A DNA stretch of 64,000 nt from contig NZ_AP022871.1 of assembly GCF_011764565.1 (NCBI RefSeq), positions 1,116,001 through 1,180,000 of the forward strand. The letters are read 5' to 3'. A program made the position numbers and the translations under genes. Of this stretch, positions 1 through 9,040 are shown one piece after another (within the stretch, counting starts at the first letter, position 1; each line of letters opens with the position of its first letter). Source of the stretch: Phytohabitans suffuscus. Lineage in GTDB: Bacteria > Actinomycetota > Actinomycetes > Mycobacteriales > Micromonosporaceae. The notes under the pieces are model-generated. The model did no database searches. It had not been told where the DNA came from and saw only the letters and a list, made by a program, of their open reading frames with translations.

Positions 1-102
1 CTCGAACGGCGTTCAAAAGCCGCCGAACCGCAGGTCAGCGGCTTCGAGGCGGTGACCTCGTTACCGAGACCGCTCCCCCGACCACTTCTCGGTTACAGAA
101 GT
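1..102 (+). repeat. Dispersed repeat, copy A (3' part only)
   Basis: This is the 3' third of a repeat found more completely at 11767-12097, 16030-16358 and 27541-27873. Shared blocks are GAACCGCAGGTCAGCG, GGTGACCTCGTTACCGAG and the terminal ACTTCTCGG...GAAGTT arm. It lies just outside the 3' end of the group II intron. I see no gene in 1-237. Confidence 0.75.
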
Positions 103-297
103 TTCGACCCGCTCGACATGATCGAGCCGCGTGAAACGACACGCGTCCGGTGTGGCGGAGGCAAGCCGCATGGCCGCTCGATCAGATACGCCTGCGCTGC
201 CCGTCACGCGCCGCCCGAGGTAACGCAAGATCAAATCAGTACCGGTGGGCCGCTGGCGAGGTGCCTGGTCAGGTCCTTTTCCAGCGGCCCCCGGCCC

Positions 298-331
298 GAA
301 CCCGCCGTGCCAGTTTCCCGGCAGCGGGCTC
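298..331 (-). ncRNA. Group II intron 1 domain V
   Basis: The minus strand folds into the canonical 34-nt domain V. It begins GAGCCCGC with the AGC catalytic triad, is capped by a GAAA-type loop (CGGGAAACTGG), and closes with GCGGGTTC. Domain V forms the catalytic core of the ribozyme, and its position just after the RT stop (344) is as expected. Confidence 0.85.
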
Positions 332-343
332 TCCGGTGATTTG

Positions 344-1235
344 TTACGTGGGCGTGTTGGCAGGTTGCTGGTGGTGGATGTGGTCGTGGCAGGTGGGGCA
401 CACGATCAATGTCTTGCGCCGTTTCCTGACCATCAGTTGCGTCCACTGTGGCTGTGGCTGTCCCGATGCTGCGAGGTCGGCGAGTTTCGAGATGTGGTGC
501 ACGTGCACGTCGGCTCGTTGCTCGCAGAGCTCGCACCGGCCGCAGTGTAGGCGGGCGAGCAGTTCACTGCTGTGGCGGCGGCCGGCCATCGGGGCGGGAG
601 GGCGGTCGTCGAGGACTGCCTTCTTCTGCCGTTTGAGGGGGATGCCACCGAACCGGGTCACCAGTGGTGGCCTGCCGGCGCGTTCGACACTGGTTTGGAA
701 GCACACGCGAGGCCCGTGTCGGGTGTCGGTGGTGGCCTGGTAGGTGCGGGCCATTTTCGACACCGTCGAGCGGTGCTTGCCGGCCAGGGTCTTGAGCATG
801 GAAGTCAACATCACCCATTGCAGGCGGTTGAGCTGCCACACGTTGTGTGCGAGCAGGTAGTACTGGAGATAGCCGCGCCATTGCGCCCCGTAGACGCCGA
901 TGATCCTGCTGTCGGTGAGGTTCATCAGGTCGGGACGCCGCTCGGGTTTGCCGTGCTTGAGGAAGGGGCGGCTCTTGGCTTTGATCACGTCGCGGGGACC
1001 CGGAGTGCGATCTTCCCGTTGACCGACCGGCGACCGTTGGTGGTCTTGTGGTCGGCGTGCCCGACGCTGATCTGGTAGCCGAGGAAGCTCGCGGCCTGGG
1101 TGCGCCCGTGGGTGATGAGCGTCTTGTCTGGTGACAGGTCCAGCTTGAGGTCTTCTCGCAGGAACTGTGCCAGCCTGGCTTTGATCGTTTCGGCTTCGGC
1201 CTTGGGTCCGATGAATCCGAGCAGGTGGTCGTCGG
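344..1235 (-). pseudogene. Group II intron 1 RT/maturase, C-terminal half
   Basis: The minus strand from 1235 reads the second aspartate of YADD followed by HLLGFIG, then the RT thumb, maturase X domain and an HNH endonuclease domain (CELC, HVHH, CPTCHDHIH). The reading frame changes near 1007-1013: the frame of DDHLLGFIG ends in a TGA after ...ALRVP, while the maturase continues one frame over as RDVIKAKSRPF. This fits a one-base loss in the C-rich run. The N-terminal half is at 4661-5582, beyond the RIT element. An HNH-bearing maturase normally cuts the second DNA strand during retrohoming. Confidence 0.9.
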
Positions 1236-1268
1236 CTTATGCCGACCGCCGGGTTATGCCGAGCGCGG
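1236..1268. repeat. RIT left terminal inverted repeat
   Basis: These 33 bp are identical to the reverse complement of 4603-4635. They contain TTATGCCGA twice (1237-1245 and 1254-1262), and a third inverted copy lies further in at 1310-1318. The right end mirrors this exactly with sites at 4553-4561, 4609-4617 and 4626-4634. The nonamers are probably recombinase binding sites. Confidence 0.93.
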
Positions 1269-1386
1269 GCCGGTCTTGCTTGTGGTGGTGGTAACTCGGG
1301 CGGGTGGTGTCGGCATAAGCCGCGTGATGGTCAGCTGATTGTCCTGTCTGGATGAGTGACACAGCTCTTCAGATAGGAGGTCCATC

Positions 1387-2628
1387 GTGGATAGTGGTGG
1401 GCAGCCCGGTTGTGGGCCTGCATCGAGGGTGGTGACCGGTCCGCTGGCCGGATTCGAGTCGGCGTTGCGGGCGGAACTGACGCGGGTGGGGTATGCGCCG
1501 GCGACAGTACGCGACATCGTTGCGGCGATGAGGCGGCTGAGCGGCTGGATGCAGCGGCGTCGGATGGCCGCGGCCGATCTGGGACCAGCGGCGGTGCGGG
1601 AGTTCCTCGCGATGCGGCGCAAGGCGACCAGGGTGGAGCAGGTGGCTCGGCGTGGGCTGGGTCCGTTGCTGCGGTTCCTGCGCGGCCGTGGGGTGATCCC
1701 GTCCGTCGAAGAGACGCGCGGTTCGCCAGCGGCGGCACTGTTGGCCGACTATCGGACCTGGCTGGTTGGTGAGCGAGGGCTGGCCGCGGAGTCGGTGCGC
1801 TGCTATCTGGTGCAGGGTGGCAAGTTCCTGGCTGACCTGCCCGATCCGATCGATGCTTCACTGGCTGGGTTGGACGCTGCGGCGGTGGTGTCGTTCGTGA
1901 TGCGGCAGGCTCGCGGGTGCGGCAGTGTGTGGTCGGCCAAGACTCTGGTCACCGCGACGCGTTCGCTGCTGCGGTTCCTGCACGTGCAGGGCTTGGTCCC
2001 GGTTGGGCTGGCCGGGGCGGTGCCGAACGTGGCCGGCTGGCGGCTGGCCAGCCTGCCCCGAGCCCTGCCCGCCGGGCAGGTGCGGGCGGTGTTGGCGGCG
2101 CCGGACGCCTCGACCGCGGCCGGGTTGCGGGATCGGGCGGTGTTGACGGTGCTGGCCCGGCTCGGGTTGCGCGGCGCCGAAGCCGCGGCGCTCGGATTGG
2201 ATGACGTGGACTGGCGGGCCGGGGAGATTGTGGTGCGGGGCAAGGGGTCCCGGGTGGAACGGGTCCCGCTGCCGGCCGGTGTCGGCAAGGTGTTGGCCGC
2301 CTATGTGACCGGCGGGCGGCCGGCGTGTTCGTGCCGGTCGTTGTTCGTCACCGCTCGAGCTCCGTATCAGTCGCTGTCACCGGCATCGGTGCGGGCGATC
2401 ATGGGCCGGGCCTGCCGGCGGGCCGGGCTGCCCCGGCTGGGCGCGCATCGGCTGCGGCATACCGTGGCCACCGAGCTGCTGCGGGCCGGTGCGCCGCTGA
2501 CCGAGGTGGGGCAGCTGCTTCGGCACCGCAGCCAACTGTCCACCGCCATCTACGCCAAGGTCGACTTCACAGCGCTGCGGCAAGTGGCCCGGCCCTGGCC
2601 AGCGACCGTATCGGGTGGTACGTCATGA
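1387..2628 (+). CDS. Tyrosine recombinase, first of the RIT trio
   Basis: A 413-residue tyrosine recombinase with the catalytic set of the family: an Arg in GLRGAEAAAL, HRLRHTVATELL, HRS before the C-terminal helix, and the nucleophilic Tyr in STAIYAKVD. An N-terminal SAM-like core-binding domain precedes it. The GTG start at 1387 is chosen because AGGAGG at 1375-1380 sits six bases upstream. The stop overlaps the next start (ATGA), so the trio is one transcription and translation unit. In this family the three recombinases together move the element, though the share of each is not known. No lesion is seen. Confidence 0.9.
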   Translation: MDSGGQPGCGPASRVVTGPLAGFESALRAELTRVGYAPATVRDIVAAMRRLSGWMQRRRMAAADLGPAAVREFLAMRRKATRVEQVARRGLGPLLRFLRGRGVIPSVEETRGSPAAALLADYRTWLVGERGLAAESVRCYLVQGGKFLADLPDPIDASLAGLDAAAVVSFVMRQARGCGSVWSAKTLVTATRSLLRFLHVQGLVPVGLAGAVPNVAGWRLASLPRALPAGQVRAVLAAPDASTAAGLRDRAVLTVLARLGLRGAEAAALGLDDVDWRAGEIVVRGKGSRVERVPLPAGVGKVLAAYVTGGRPACSCRSLFVTARAPYQSLSPASVRAIMGRACRRAGLPRLGAHRLRHTVATELLRAGAPLTEVGQLLRHRSQLSTAIYAKVDFTALRQVARPWPATVSGGTS

Positions 2629-3557
2629 GCATGCTGCGGCAGCATGCCGAACAGTACCTGGCCATGCGGCGGGCGTTGGGGTTCAAGCTGACCACCTTCG
2701 GCCCGAAGCTGCTCAGCTTCATCACCTACCTGGAAGCCTCAGGCGCGACGGTCATCACCACACAGGCCGCGGTGGCGTGGGCGACCAGCACGGCGCGGGC
2801 CAGCACCGACCGGGTGCACTGGGCCCGCCGCCTCGACGTGGTCCGCATCTTCGCCCGACACCTCAAGACGCTGGACGCGGCCACCGAGATTCCACCGGAC
2901 GATGTGCTGCCGCACCGATACCGGCGGATCACGCCATACCTTTACTCGGCCGAGCAGATCGCCGGACTGGTGACTGCCGCTGGCCGGCTGCGGCCGCCGC
3001 TGCGGGCGGCGACTTGGCAAACGGTGCTCGGGTTGCTGGCCGCCACCGGGCTGCGGGTCAGCGAGGCATGCCGGCTGGACCGCGACGACGTCGACCTCGA
3101 CCACGGCGTGCTCACCATCAGGGACGCCAAGTTCGGCAAGTCCCGCCACGTTCCGGTGCACCCGAGCACAACCGAGGCGCTGCGCGGCTACTGCGGCGTC
3201 CGGGACCGGCTCTGCCCAGCACCGGTGGTGCCCGCGTTCTTCGTCTGCACCCGCGGCACCCGTCTGGACGCCGCCAACATGCCCCACGTGTTCGCCAGCC
3301 TGCTGACCGCGGCCGGCATCCCGGCAGTGGCCGGGCGGCGCCGCCAACGCATTCACGACCTGCGCCACACATTCGCGGTCGCCACCCTGCTGGCCTGGTA
3401 TCAGTCCGGTGCCGACGTCGCAGCCCGGCTGCCGCTGCTGGCCACCTACCTCGGCCACGTCGACCCCAAATCGACCTACTGGTACCTGACCGGCTCACCC
3501 GAACTGCTCGGCCTGGCCGCCGCCCGACTGGAGCACGCCTTCCGGAGGCAACCATGA
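2625..3557 (+). CDS. Tyrosine recombinase, second of the RIT trio
   Basis: A 310-residue recombinase starting at the ATG that overlaps the previous stop by four bases (ATGA). The open frame extends further upstream, but that part only shadows the first gene. Catalytic features are GLRVSEACRL, HDLRHTFAVATLL, YLGHVDPKSTYWYL with the Tyr near the C-terminus, and a conserved Lys region in the beta-hairpin. It ends in another ATGA overlap. It looks intact and shares little sequence with its two partners beyond the catalytic motifs, as expected for the three distinct RIT subfamilies. Confidence 0.9.
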   Translation: MSMLRQHAEQYLAMRRALGFKLTTFGPKLLSFITYLEASGATVITTQAAVAWATSTARASTDRVHWARRLDVVRIFARHLKTLDAATEIPPDDVLPHRYRRITPYLYSAEQIAGLVTAAGRLRPPLRAATWQTVLGLLAATGLRVSEACRLDRDDVDLDHGVLTIRDAKFGKSRHVPVHPSTTEALRGYCGVRDRLCPAPVVPAFFVCTRGTRLDAANMPHVFASLLTAAGIPAVAGRRRQRIHDLRHTFAVATLLAWYQSGADVAARLPLLATYLGHVDPKSTYWYLTGSPELLGLAAARLEHAFRRQP

Positions 3558-4543
3558 GCGATCTGGCACCCCTCCTGCAGGGGTTCTTCACCGACAAGCT
3601 AATGCGCCAACGCCAGGCCAGCCCGCACACCATCGCCGCCTACCGGGACACCTTCAAACTCCTGCTCAGCTTCTGCGCCCGCCAGCTGCGCCGGCCACCG
3701 GCCCGGCTGGGCCTGGCCGACCTGGACTCCACCACGATCAGCGCGTTCCTGCAGCACCTACAAACTGAGCGCGGAAACACCACGTCGACTCGCAACGCCC
3801 GGCTCGCCGCAGTCCACTCGTTCTTCCGCTACACCACCGTGCACGCGCCCGAACACGCCAACCTCATCGCCCGGGTGCTGGCCATCCCACCCAAACGCTT
3901 CGACCGGGCCATCGTCAGCTGGCTGACCGGCCCAGAAACCGACGCGCTGACCGATGCTCCCGACCGGACTACCTGGACCGGACGACGCGACCACGCCCTC
4001 CTGCTGGTCGCCGTCCACACCGGACTACGCGTCAGCGAGCTGACCGGGCTCACCCTCACCGACGTGCACCTCGGCCCAGGCGCCCACCTACGCTGCCACG
4101 GCAAGGGCCGCAAAGACCGGTGCACCCCGCTGACCAGCCACACCACGAAAGTGCTGCGCGCCTGGCTCAAGGAACACCACGGCCAACCCACCGATCCGCT
4201 GTTCCCGACCCGGCGAGGCACCCCGCTGTCCCGCGACGCCGTGCAACGCCTCGTCGCCAAACACGCCACCACCGCCGCAGCCAGCTGCCCCACACTGGCC
4301 AGCAAGACCGTCACCCCGCACACCCTGCGCCACTCCACCGCGATGGCGCTGCTCCACGCCGGCGTGGACACCTCTGTCATCGCGCTCTGGCTCGGCCACG
4401 AAACCGCCGACACCACACAGATCTACCTACACGCCGACATGACCATCAAGGAACGAGCCCTCGCCCGGATACCACCAACCAACGGCGTCCACAGTAGATA
4501 CTCAGCCCCAGACACCTTGCTGGCCTACCTCGACACCCTCTGA
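3554..4543 (+). CDS. Tyrosine recombinase, third of the RIT trio
   Basis: A 329-residue recombinase starting at 3554 in the ATGA overlap. The N-terminal core-binding domain (ASPHTIAAYRDTF) is followed by GLRVSELTGL, HTLRHSTAMALLHAG, WLGHETADTTQIYLH and the catalytic Tyr. It resembles XerC/D-type enzymes most closely of the three. The right inner nonamer site (4553-4561) begins ten bases after the stop, so the gene reaches the transposon end with no spare sequence. Confidence 0.9.
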   Translation: MSDLAPLLQGFFTDKLMRQRQASPHTIAAYRDTFKLLLSFCARQLRRPPARLGLADLDSTTISAFLQHLQTERGNTTSTRNARLAAVHSFFRYTTVHAPEHANLIARVLAIPPKRFDRAIVSWLTGPETDALTDAPDRTTWTGRRDHALLLVAVHTGLRVSELTGLTLTDVHLGPGAHLRCHGKGRKDRCTPLTSHTTKVLRAWLKEHHGQPTDPLFPTRRGTPLSRDAVQRLVAKHATTAAASCPTLASKTVTPHTLRHSTAMALLHAGVDTSVIALWLGHETADTTQIYLHADMTIKERALARIPPTNGVHSRYSAPDTLLAYLDTL

Positions 4544-4602
4544 CCACCCGGATTATGCCGACCAGCCCAGACCAAAGACCCCACCGACCAGCAGCTACCC
4601 AA

Positions 4603-4635
4603 CCGCGCTCGGCATAACCCGGCGGTCGGCATAAG
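4603..4635. repeat. RIT right terminal inverted repeat
   Basis: A perfect 33-bp inverse copy of 1236-1268, with two TCGGCATAA nonamers (4609-4617 and 4626-4634). The segment 4636-4660 outside it adds a separate palindrome that has no counterpart at the left end. Confidence 0.93.
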
Positions 4636-4660
4636 CGGACTTATGACGAGTTCGTCATAA

Positions 4661-5582
4661 GTCGGCGTAGCGGATGTACCGTAGCCGCCGGAACCCGGGA
4701 TCGCGGGTGTCACCCCGCGATAGGGTACGAAGCCGTTGACGCAGCATCCGTACTTCGCCCAGGTCGTAGCGGCGGCGGGCCCGTACGATCCGGTCGCTCA
4801 CCTGCTTGTAGGCAGGGTTCTCGGCCCTGCCGTCACCCCGCGTGTGGGCGGGGATGAGTTGGGTCTCGACGAACTGGTCCAGCCGGTCCAGGTAGATGTT
4901 GGACAGCACCGGGGAGACGACCCGCCCTGCGGGCACCCGCTGAGCGTGGCGTGGTACTGCCAGTCTTCCAGGTACCCGGCTTTCAGCATGTTGCGCACCA
5001 GCCGTAGGAACCGGTTGTCGTGGATGTGCTCGCCCAGGATCGCCAGCATCACATCGTGATCGAGGCTTCCGAAACAGTCGGCGATATCACCCTCGATGAA
5101 CCAGGTCGTCCCAGACCACTGGTTGGCCACCTCGGTCAACGCCGTGTGACAACCCCGACCGGGACGGAAACCGTACGAGCGGGCGGAGAACCTCGGCTCG
5201 TAGTACGCCTCCAGCAGGAGCCGTACCACGGTTCCGAGGAGTTTGTCCGTCCAGGACGGCAGGCCCAGCGGTCGTTTCTTCCCTTGTTTCTTAGGAATCC
5301 AGACCCGCCGGGCAGGGAGGAAACGGTAGCGCTCGTGGCGCACCGCATCGATGATGCGGTCGATCTTCCTCATGGACATGCCGTCCACGGTTTCTCCGTC
5401 GGCCCGGCCGTCATCGCTCCGTGATTGGAGTAGATTCGCCCGTAGGCCATCAGGTACAAATCCGGGTTGAACAGTTGTCGATACAACTCGGTGCACGGCA
5501 GGCCACGCCTGCCACGCTCACGCAGGACATCCAACACCGTTTCGGCGCTCTGCATTACGCATACCTCCCGGGCTTGTGACAT
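4661..5582 (-). pseudogene. Group II intron 1 RT/maturase, N-terminal half
   Basis: The minus strand encodes the RT start (MQSAETVLDVLRERG from 5555), RT blocks with IPKKQGKKRPLGLP, YGFRPGRGCHTAL, FIEGDIADCFGS and GCPQGG/VSPVLSNIYLDRLD, and ends in RYIRYAD at the RIT junction. Two extra lesions are visible. Near 5400 the frame changes between ...NHGAMTAG and DGETVDGMSMRKI, and near 4940 one G is missing between PQGG and VVSPVL. With the lesion near 1010 this makes three frameshifts as well as the RIT insertion, so the maturase is dead, barring sequencing errors. Confidence 0.9.
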
Positions 5583-6087
5583 CCACTCACCTGGTCTGCT
5601 TCGCCCTGCGGGCGGCTTTCCCGCCCTCCTTGGCAGGTCGTGACTCCTGCGACTACTACCAGACCTCCGTCGCCGTAGGACTCGCGTCCCGTAGGCGATC
5701 CCTCGTTCGTCCCTGTTGTACGTGTCGAGCGGAACGTAGGTGGCCCACTCATCTCCTTAAATGCCCTCACTGGGCATCGCCCGTGCCCCGGAGGTTGCGT
5801 CGGCAAATGAGTGATACCAACGCAGGGCACGGCACCGGTTCAGACGTCTTTCCGGTAGATGGCGGCTTGCATCAACTGGAGATTAGGCTTCAGGCAATCC
5901 AGCTTTCACCATATTCCGCGGGTCCCGCAGCACCTCACACCCCTACGCCTCGGTGCGACCACTGCTTTCCTGGCATGCTCTTGTCCCCTTCACCCTTTCG
6001 GATCCAGGTAAGCCATCAGACCCAAGAACCTCCCTCCGAGTTCCTCCCGGCTGCACCGGGAATACAACAAGGCGCCGCGAGGCGCAC
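5583..6087 (-). ncRNA. Group II intron 1 5' ribozyme region (domains I-IV)
   Basis: About 500 bases between the RT start and the proposed 5' splice site have no credible coding frame. They are the expected place for intron domain I to the start of domain IV. I did not fold the domain. The bases upstream of 6087 on the minus strand would be the 5' exon. Confidence 0.55.
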
Positions 6088-6244
6088 CTCACATGCCGCC
6101 GATAGTGTGTGCCGGCAAGCCGGTACAATCGCGTACCGTATATTGCTCCTTCGCCGTCGCCAGCAAGCGGATCTGTTTGCACGGACAGCGTCCGTTCAAG
6201 TTGAGGCTCTGCATGCCCCGGGCCTGACGGGGAGATGGTGACTT

Positions 6245-8896
6245 GTGAACGGGTTCGAAACGCAGGTGGCGCGGGCGGCCGGCACGGCGCTGCTCAAGCT
6301 GGGCACCCGCATGGTCGATGCCGCCCGCCGCGAGCAGCTTCTCCTCTCGGTGCGTTCGCCGACGGCGGTAGCCGCCGCCGACCGGCTGCGGGCGGAACTC
6401 GACCCGGCCGAGTCGGTGAACCTCGCCCGCTACGTCGCGTCACCCGATTTCGAGCAACAGGCGGCGCTGCTCGTGCTGGCGAGCCGGTTCGACGCAAGAA
6501 GCAAGGATGAAACGCGATCGGCGGTACGCGAGGCGATCCGCCACGGGCTGCGGCACGCCGGGTTCCGCGGCGAGCGGCTCCTGCCCTGCACCGACCTGGT
6601 GTTCGACGCGCTCGACATCGCGTGCGAGCACGCGATGACACGAGTCGGCAGCAGCCATCTCGACCCGGCGGTGATCGGCGCGGCCGCGCACATCGCCGCG
6701 ATGGCGGCACGCAACGGGCGACTGCTGTCGGCGGTGCCGACGATCGCCGCATTTCACGAGCTGGGCGAGCGGCTGCGCGACCAGGTCAGGGTGATGCACG
6801 ACGAGTTCTCGACCGCCGACGGCGCCCGGATGGTGCCCTGGAACCAGCTCTACGTCGAGCCCGAACTGATGGCGATGGTCGAGACCGACCCGGAGCCGTC
6901 GATCGGCGCACTCACCGCCCCGGGGCGGCGGCACGTAATCCTCGGAGATCCCGGCGCCGGCAAGTCGACCTTCGTAAGCAGGCTCGCGTTCGACCTCGCC
7001 TCGGCCCGCTCGGCGACCGTGCCGTTCGTCCTGGTACTGCGGGAGTTCTCGGAAATCCTGAAGCGGGAGAAACGGCGGCTCCTCGACCATCTCGTCCAGG
7101 CCGCCCGCGCCCCCTACAACGTGGAGTTCGGTCCGGAAGCGGTGGAGTACCTGCTGTCCAACGGGCGCGCGGTCGTCATCATCGACGGCTTGGACGAGAT
7201 CACCGACATGAGCCTGCGCCACCAGGTCGTCGCCCTGGTGGAGGGCTTCGCGACGATGTACCCGCTGGTACCGGTCGTGATCACGTCGCGGCGCGTCGGC
7301 TACTCACACGCGCCTCTGCGGTCAAGCCTGTTCCGGACATGCCAGATGGTCCCGTTCGACGACGACAGGGTCGAGGCGTACGTGGCGAAGTCGTTCGTAC
7401 AGGACCCGTCCCTTGCGGCAGCCTTCCTACGGGACAGCCAGCTCGTCGAGGACCTGCGCGCGGTTCCGCTGTTGCTGTCGTTGCTGTGCGCCATGTACAC
7501 GACCGATCAGTACCTGCCGCGTAACCGGGCCCAAGTGTACGAGCGATGCGCCGTGACGATGTACGAGCGCTGGGACGACATGCGCGGCGTGGCGGTTGCC
7601 AAGAAGTTCCGCGGTGCCCGGCACGCCGTCCGGGAGCTGGCCTGGTGGCTCTTCCAGACCGATAGCGCCGAGCTGCCCCGCCGCCGGGTGTTGGCGTCGT
7701 TGACCCGGCACCTGGGCGCCACACCCGGCGACGCACAGGACCTGCTCGACTTACTTGCGGGCCGGGTCTGGGTGCTGGTCGAGGTCGGCGCGACAGAGGT
7801 CGAGCCAATTTACGGCTTCGTCCACCGCACCTTCATGGAGTATTTCGCCGCGGAGCACCTGGTGGAGAACCATCGATCCCCCGCGGATTTGTGGGCCGCG
7901 CTCGAACCGCATCTCGACGACGATAGCTGGGAGGTGGTGGCGCAGCTCGCGCTGCAACTCGTCGAGATCGACGAGGATGGCAGCGGCAGGGCGTTGGTGA
8001 GCCGTGCGGTCGACGGCGCCGAGAATCCGACGCGCGGGCTGGCGCTCACCGGCTTCGCCGCTCGCGCGTGCGGCACGATCACCGTGGACGCGGCGTTGGC
8101 GGATCGTGTGGTGGCAGCGGCACTGGCGTCGACCTTGTCGGTCCCGATGGGTGACCGCGTGCGGTTCTGGCGTTCGGACCCCGTCGATTCCCGGATCAGG
8201 GCCGCCGACGCCCCATTGCATGCCCTGATGTACGACAGCCTGGAGCCCAACCTCCGGCATATCCGCGCGTCGCTGCGTGCGCGGCTGTCCGTGCTCGCCT
8301 ACGAGCGAAACGACATCGCTCTTTACCTAATCAGGAGCGCTGGACGGCACTACGTCACCGCCGACGAGCGCCGCGTCGCGGTCTGGACGGCATTCGCCGA
8401 GGACCTCCAGACCGCCCACGAGGCCGAGATGACGGCGTGGCGCGCTCGCCATCCGTGGTCCGCCGGGGGTCACCAGCCGGTAGAGGATCTTGTGGACTCG
8501 GCCGGGGCCGCCGCTCTCTACCAGAGCGACTTCATCCTGACCGGATCGACCTTGCCGCACGTCCTCTATACGGCAAGCGACCACGGGCTTCCCGGGCCCC
8601 TGGGCTCGACCGCCGACAACGCCCACAGGCTGCGCGATCGGCTCGTCCGCGAGCCGACGCCGTGGCTGCCGGGTGCGGTCTGGCGAGATCAACAGGGCTC
8701 CATGGACGATGTCGCCTGGGAACTCTGGACTCTGCTCGAGTCCGAATGGCCCCGATCCGGCGACGACCTGGCAACGTACCTCGTGCTGTTCCTTCCTTAT
8801 CTCGAGAGTCTTGCTGACTTCCCGGACGTCGTCCGGGTAACGCTGCCGTCCGACCAGTGTCGGCGCTCACGTAATTCCCCACCTGTAGCGGTCTGA
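6245..8896 (+). CDS. NACHT-family STAND NTPase, C-terminus altered by an IS
   Basis: An 883-residue protein with a helical N-terminal region (about 1-200), then a NACHT NTPase: Walker A GDPGAGKST near residue 235 and Walker B VVIIDGLDE near 310. A winged-helix/superstructure region and a long helical C-terminal part follow. Bacterial NACHT proteins often act in anti-phage defence, with the NTPase as switch and the C-terminal region as sensor. The GTG start at 6245 follows a weak GGGAGAT. The last 13 codons or so, from 8858, come from the left end of the IS21-type element, so the natural C-terminus has been replaced. How much was lost cannot be told from the window. Defence function is inferred from family and neighbourhood. 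Confidence 0.8.
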   Translation: MNGFETQVARAAGTALLKLGTRMVDAARREQLLLSVRSPTAVAAADRLRAELDPAESVNLARYVASPDFEQQAALLVLASRFDARSKDETRSAVREAIRHGLRHAGFRGERLLPCTDLVFDALDIACEHAMTRVGSSHLDPAVIGAAAHIAAMAARNGRLLSAVPTIAAFHELGERLRDQVRVMHDEFSTADGARMVPWNQLYVEPELMAMVETDPEPSIGALTAPGRRHVILGDPGAGKSTFVSRLAFDLASARSATVPFVLVLREFSEILKREKRRLLDHLVQAARAPYNVEFGPEAVEYLLSNGRAVVIIDGLDEITDMSLRHQVVALVEGFATMYPLVPVVITSRRVGYSHAPLRSSLFRTCQMVPFDDDRVEAYVAKSFVQDPSLAAAFLRDSQLVEDLRAVPLLLSLLCAMYTTDQYLPRNRAQVYERCAVTMYERWDDMRGVAVAKKFRGARHAVRELAWWLFQTDSAELPRRRVLASLTRHLGATPGDAQDLLDLLAGRVWVLVEVGATEVEPIYGFVHRTFMEYFAAEHLVENHRSPADLWAALEPHLDDDSWEVVAQLALQLVEIDEDGSGRALVSRAVDGAENPTRGLALTGFAARACGTITVDAALADRVVAAALASTLSVPMGDRVRFWRSDPVDSRIRAADAPLHALMYDSLEPNLRHIRASLRARLSVLAYERNDIALYLIRSAGRHYVTADERRVAVWTAFAEDLQTAHEAEMTAWRARHPWSAGGHQPVEDLVDSAGAAALYQSDFILTGSTLPHVLYTASDHGLPGPLGSTADNAHRLRDRLVREPTPWLPGAVWRDQQGSMDDVAWELWTLLESEWPRSGDDLATYLVLFLPYLESLADFPDVVRVTLPSDQCRRSRNSPPVAV

Positions 8897-8938
8897 CGCT
8901 CACGTAATTCCCCACCCGCTCGCTCACGTATTTCCCCA
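8858..8938 (+). repeat. IS21 left end with three terminal subrepeats
   Basis: GCTCACGTAATTCCCCA recurs at about 8864, 8899 and, with one change (ATTT), 8922. The right end has two inverted copies (11716-11730 and 11739-11756). Multiple terminal repeats are typical of IS21 elements, where IstA binds them. They also supply the new stop codon of the NACHT gene. Confidence 0.85.
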
Positions 8939-9040
8939 GGTGGTTGGGGAGGTGCGGAGGTGTAGACGTGTGCACGTGTGGGGGTGGTCCTCGCGATCTT
9001 GAAGAGTTCTCTCTTGTCCGGGTGACGGGTGAGGGAGCTG

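Larger units (their letters stand above)
1236..4660. mobile_element. RIT-type (recombinase-in-trio) element inserted in the intron RT gene
   Basis: Three consecutive tyrosine recombinase genes, translationally coupled, lie between perfect 33-bp inverted repeats (1236-1268 and 4603-4635). GTCGG is directly repeated at both outer junctions (1231-1235 and 4661-4665). The right end carries 25 bp outside its inverted repeat, including a 10-bp palindrome with a 2-nt spacer (CTTATGACGA...TCGTCATAAG, 4640-4661). Removing 1236-4660 plus one GTCGG copy restores the RT codons TAC GCC GAC GAC (YADD). Recombinase-in-trio elements are a known family. The target inside a group II intron RT is specific to this locus. 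Confidence 0.88.
238..6087 (-). mobile_element. Group II intron 1, decayed and split by a RIT element
   Basis: The element reads on the minus strand. Its 5' end is placed near 6087, where the minus strand reads GTGCGCC, a usual group II 5' boundary. The 3' end is placed near 238, past a domain V hairpin (298-331) and a domain VI-like stem (GGCCGCTGG/CCAGCGGCC). Between them lie the two halves of a reverse transcriptase/maturase gene (4661-5582 and 344-1235) separated by the RIT element. Without the RIT insertion the intron would be about 2.4 kb, a normal length. Both boundaries are estimates to within tens of bases. Since the protein gene has several frameshifts, the intron can probably move only if another RT helps it. 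Confidence 0.8.
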
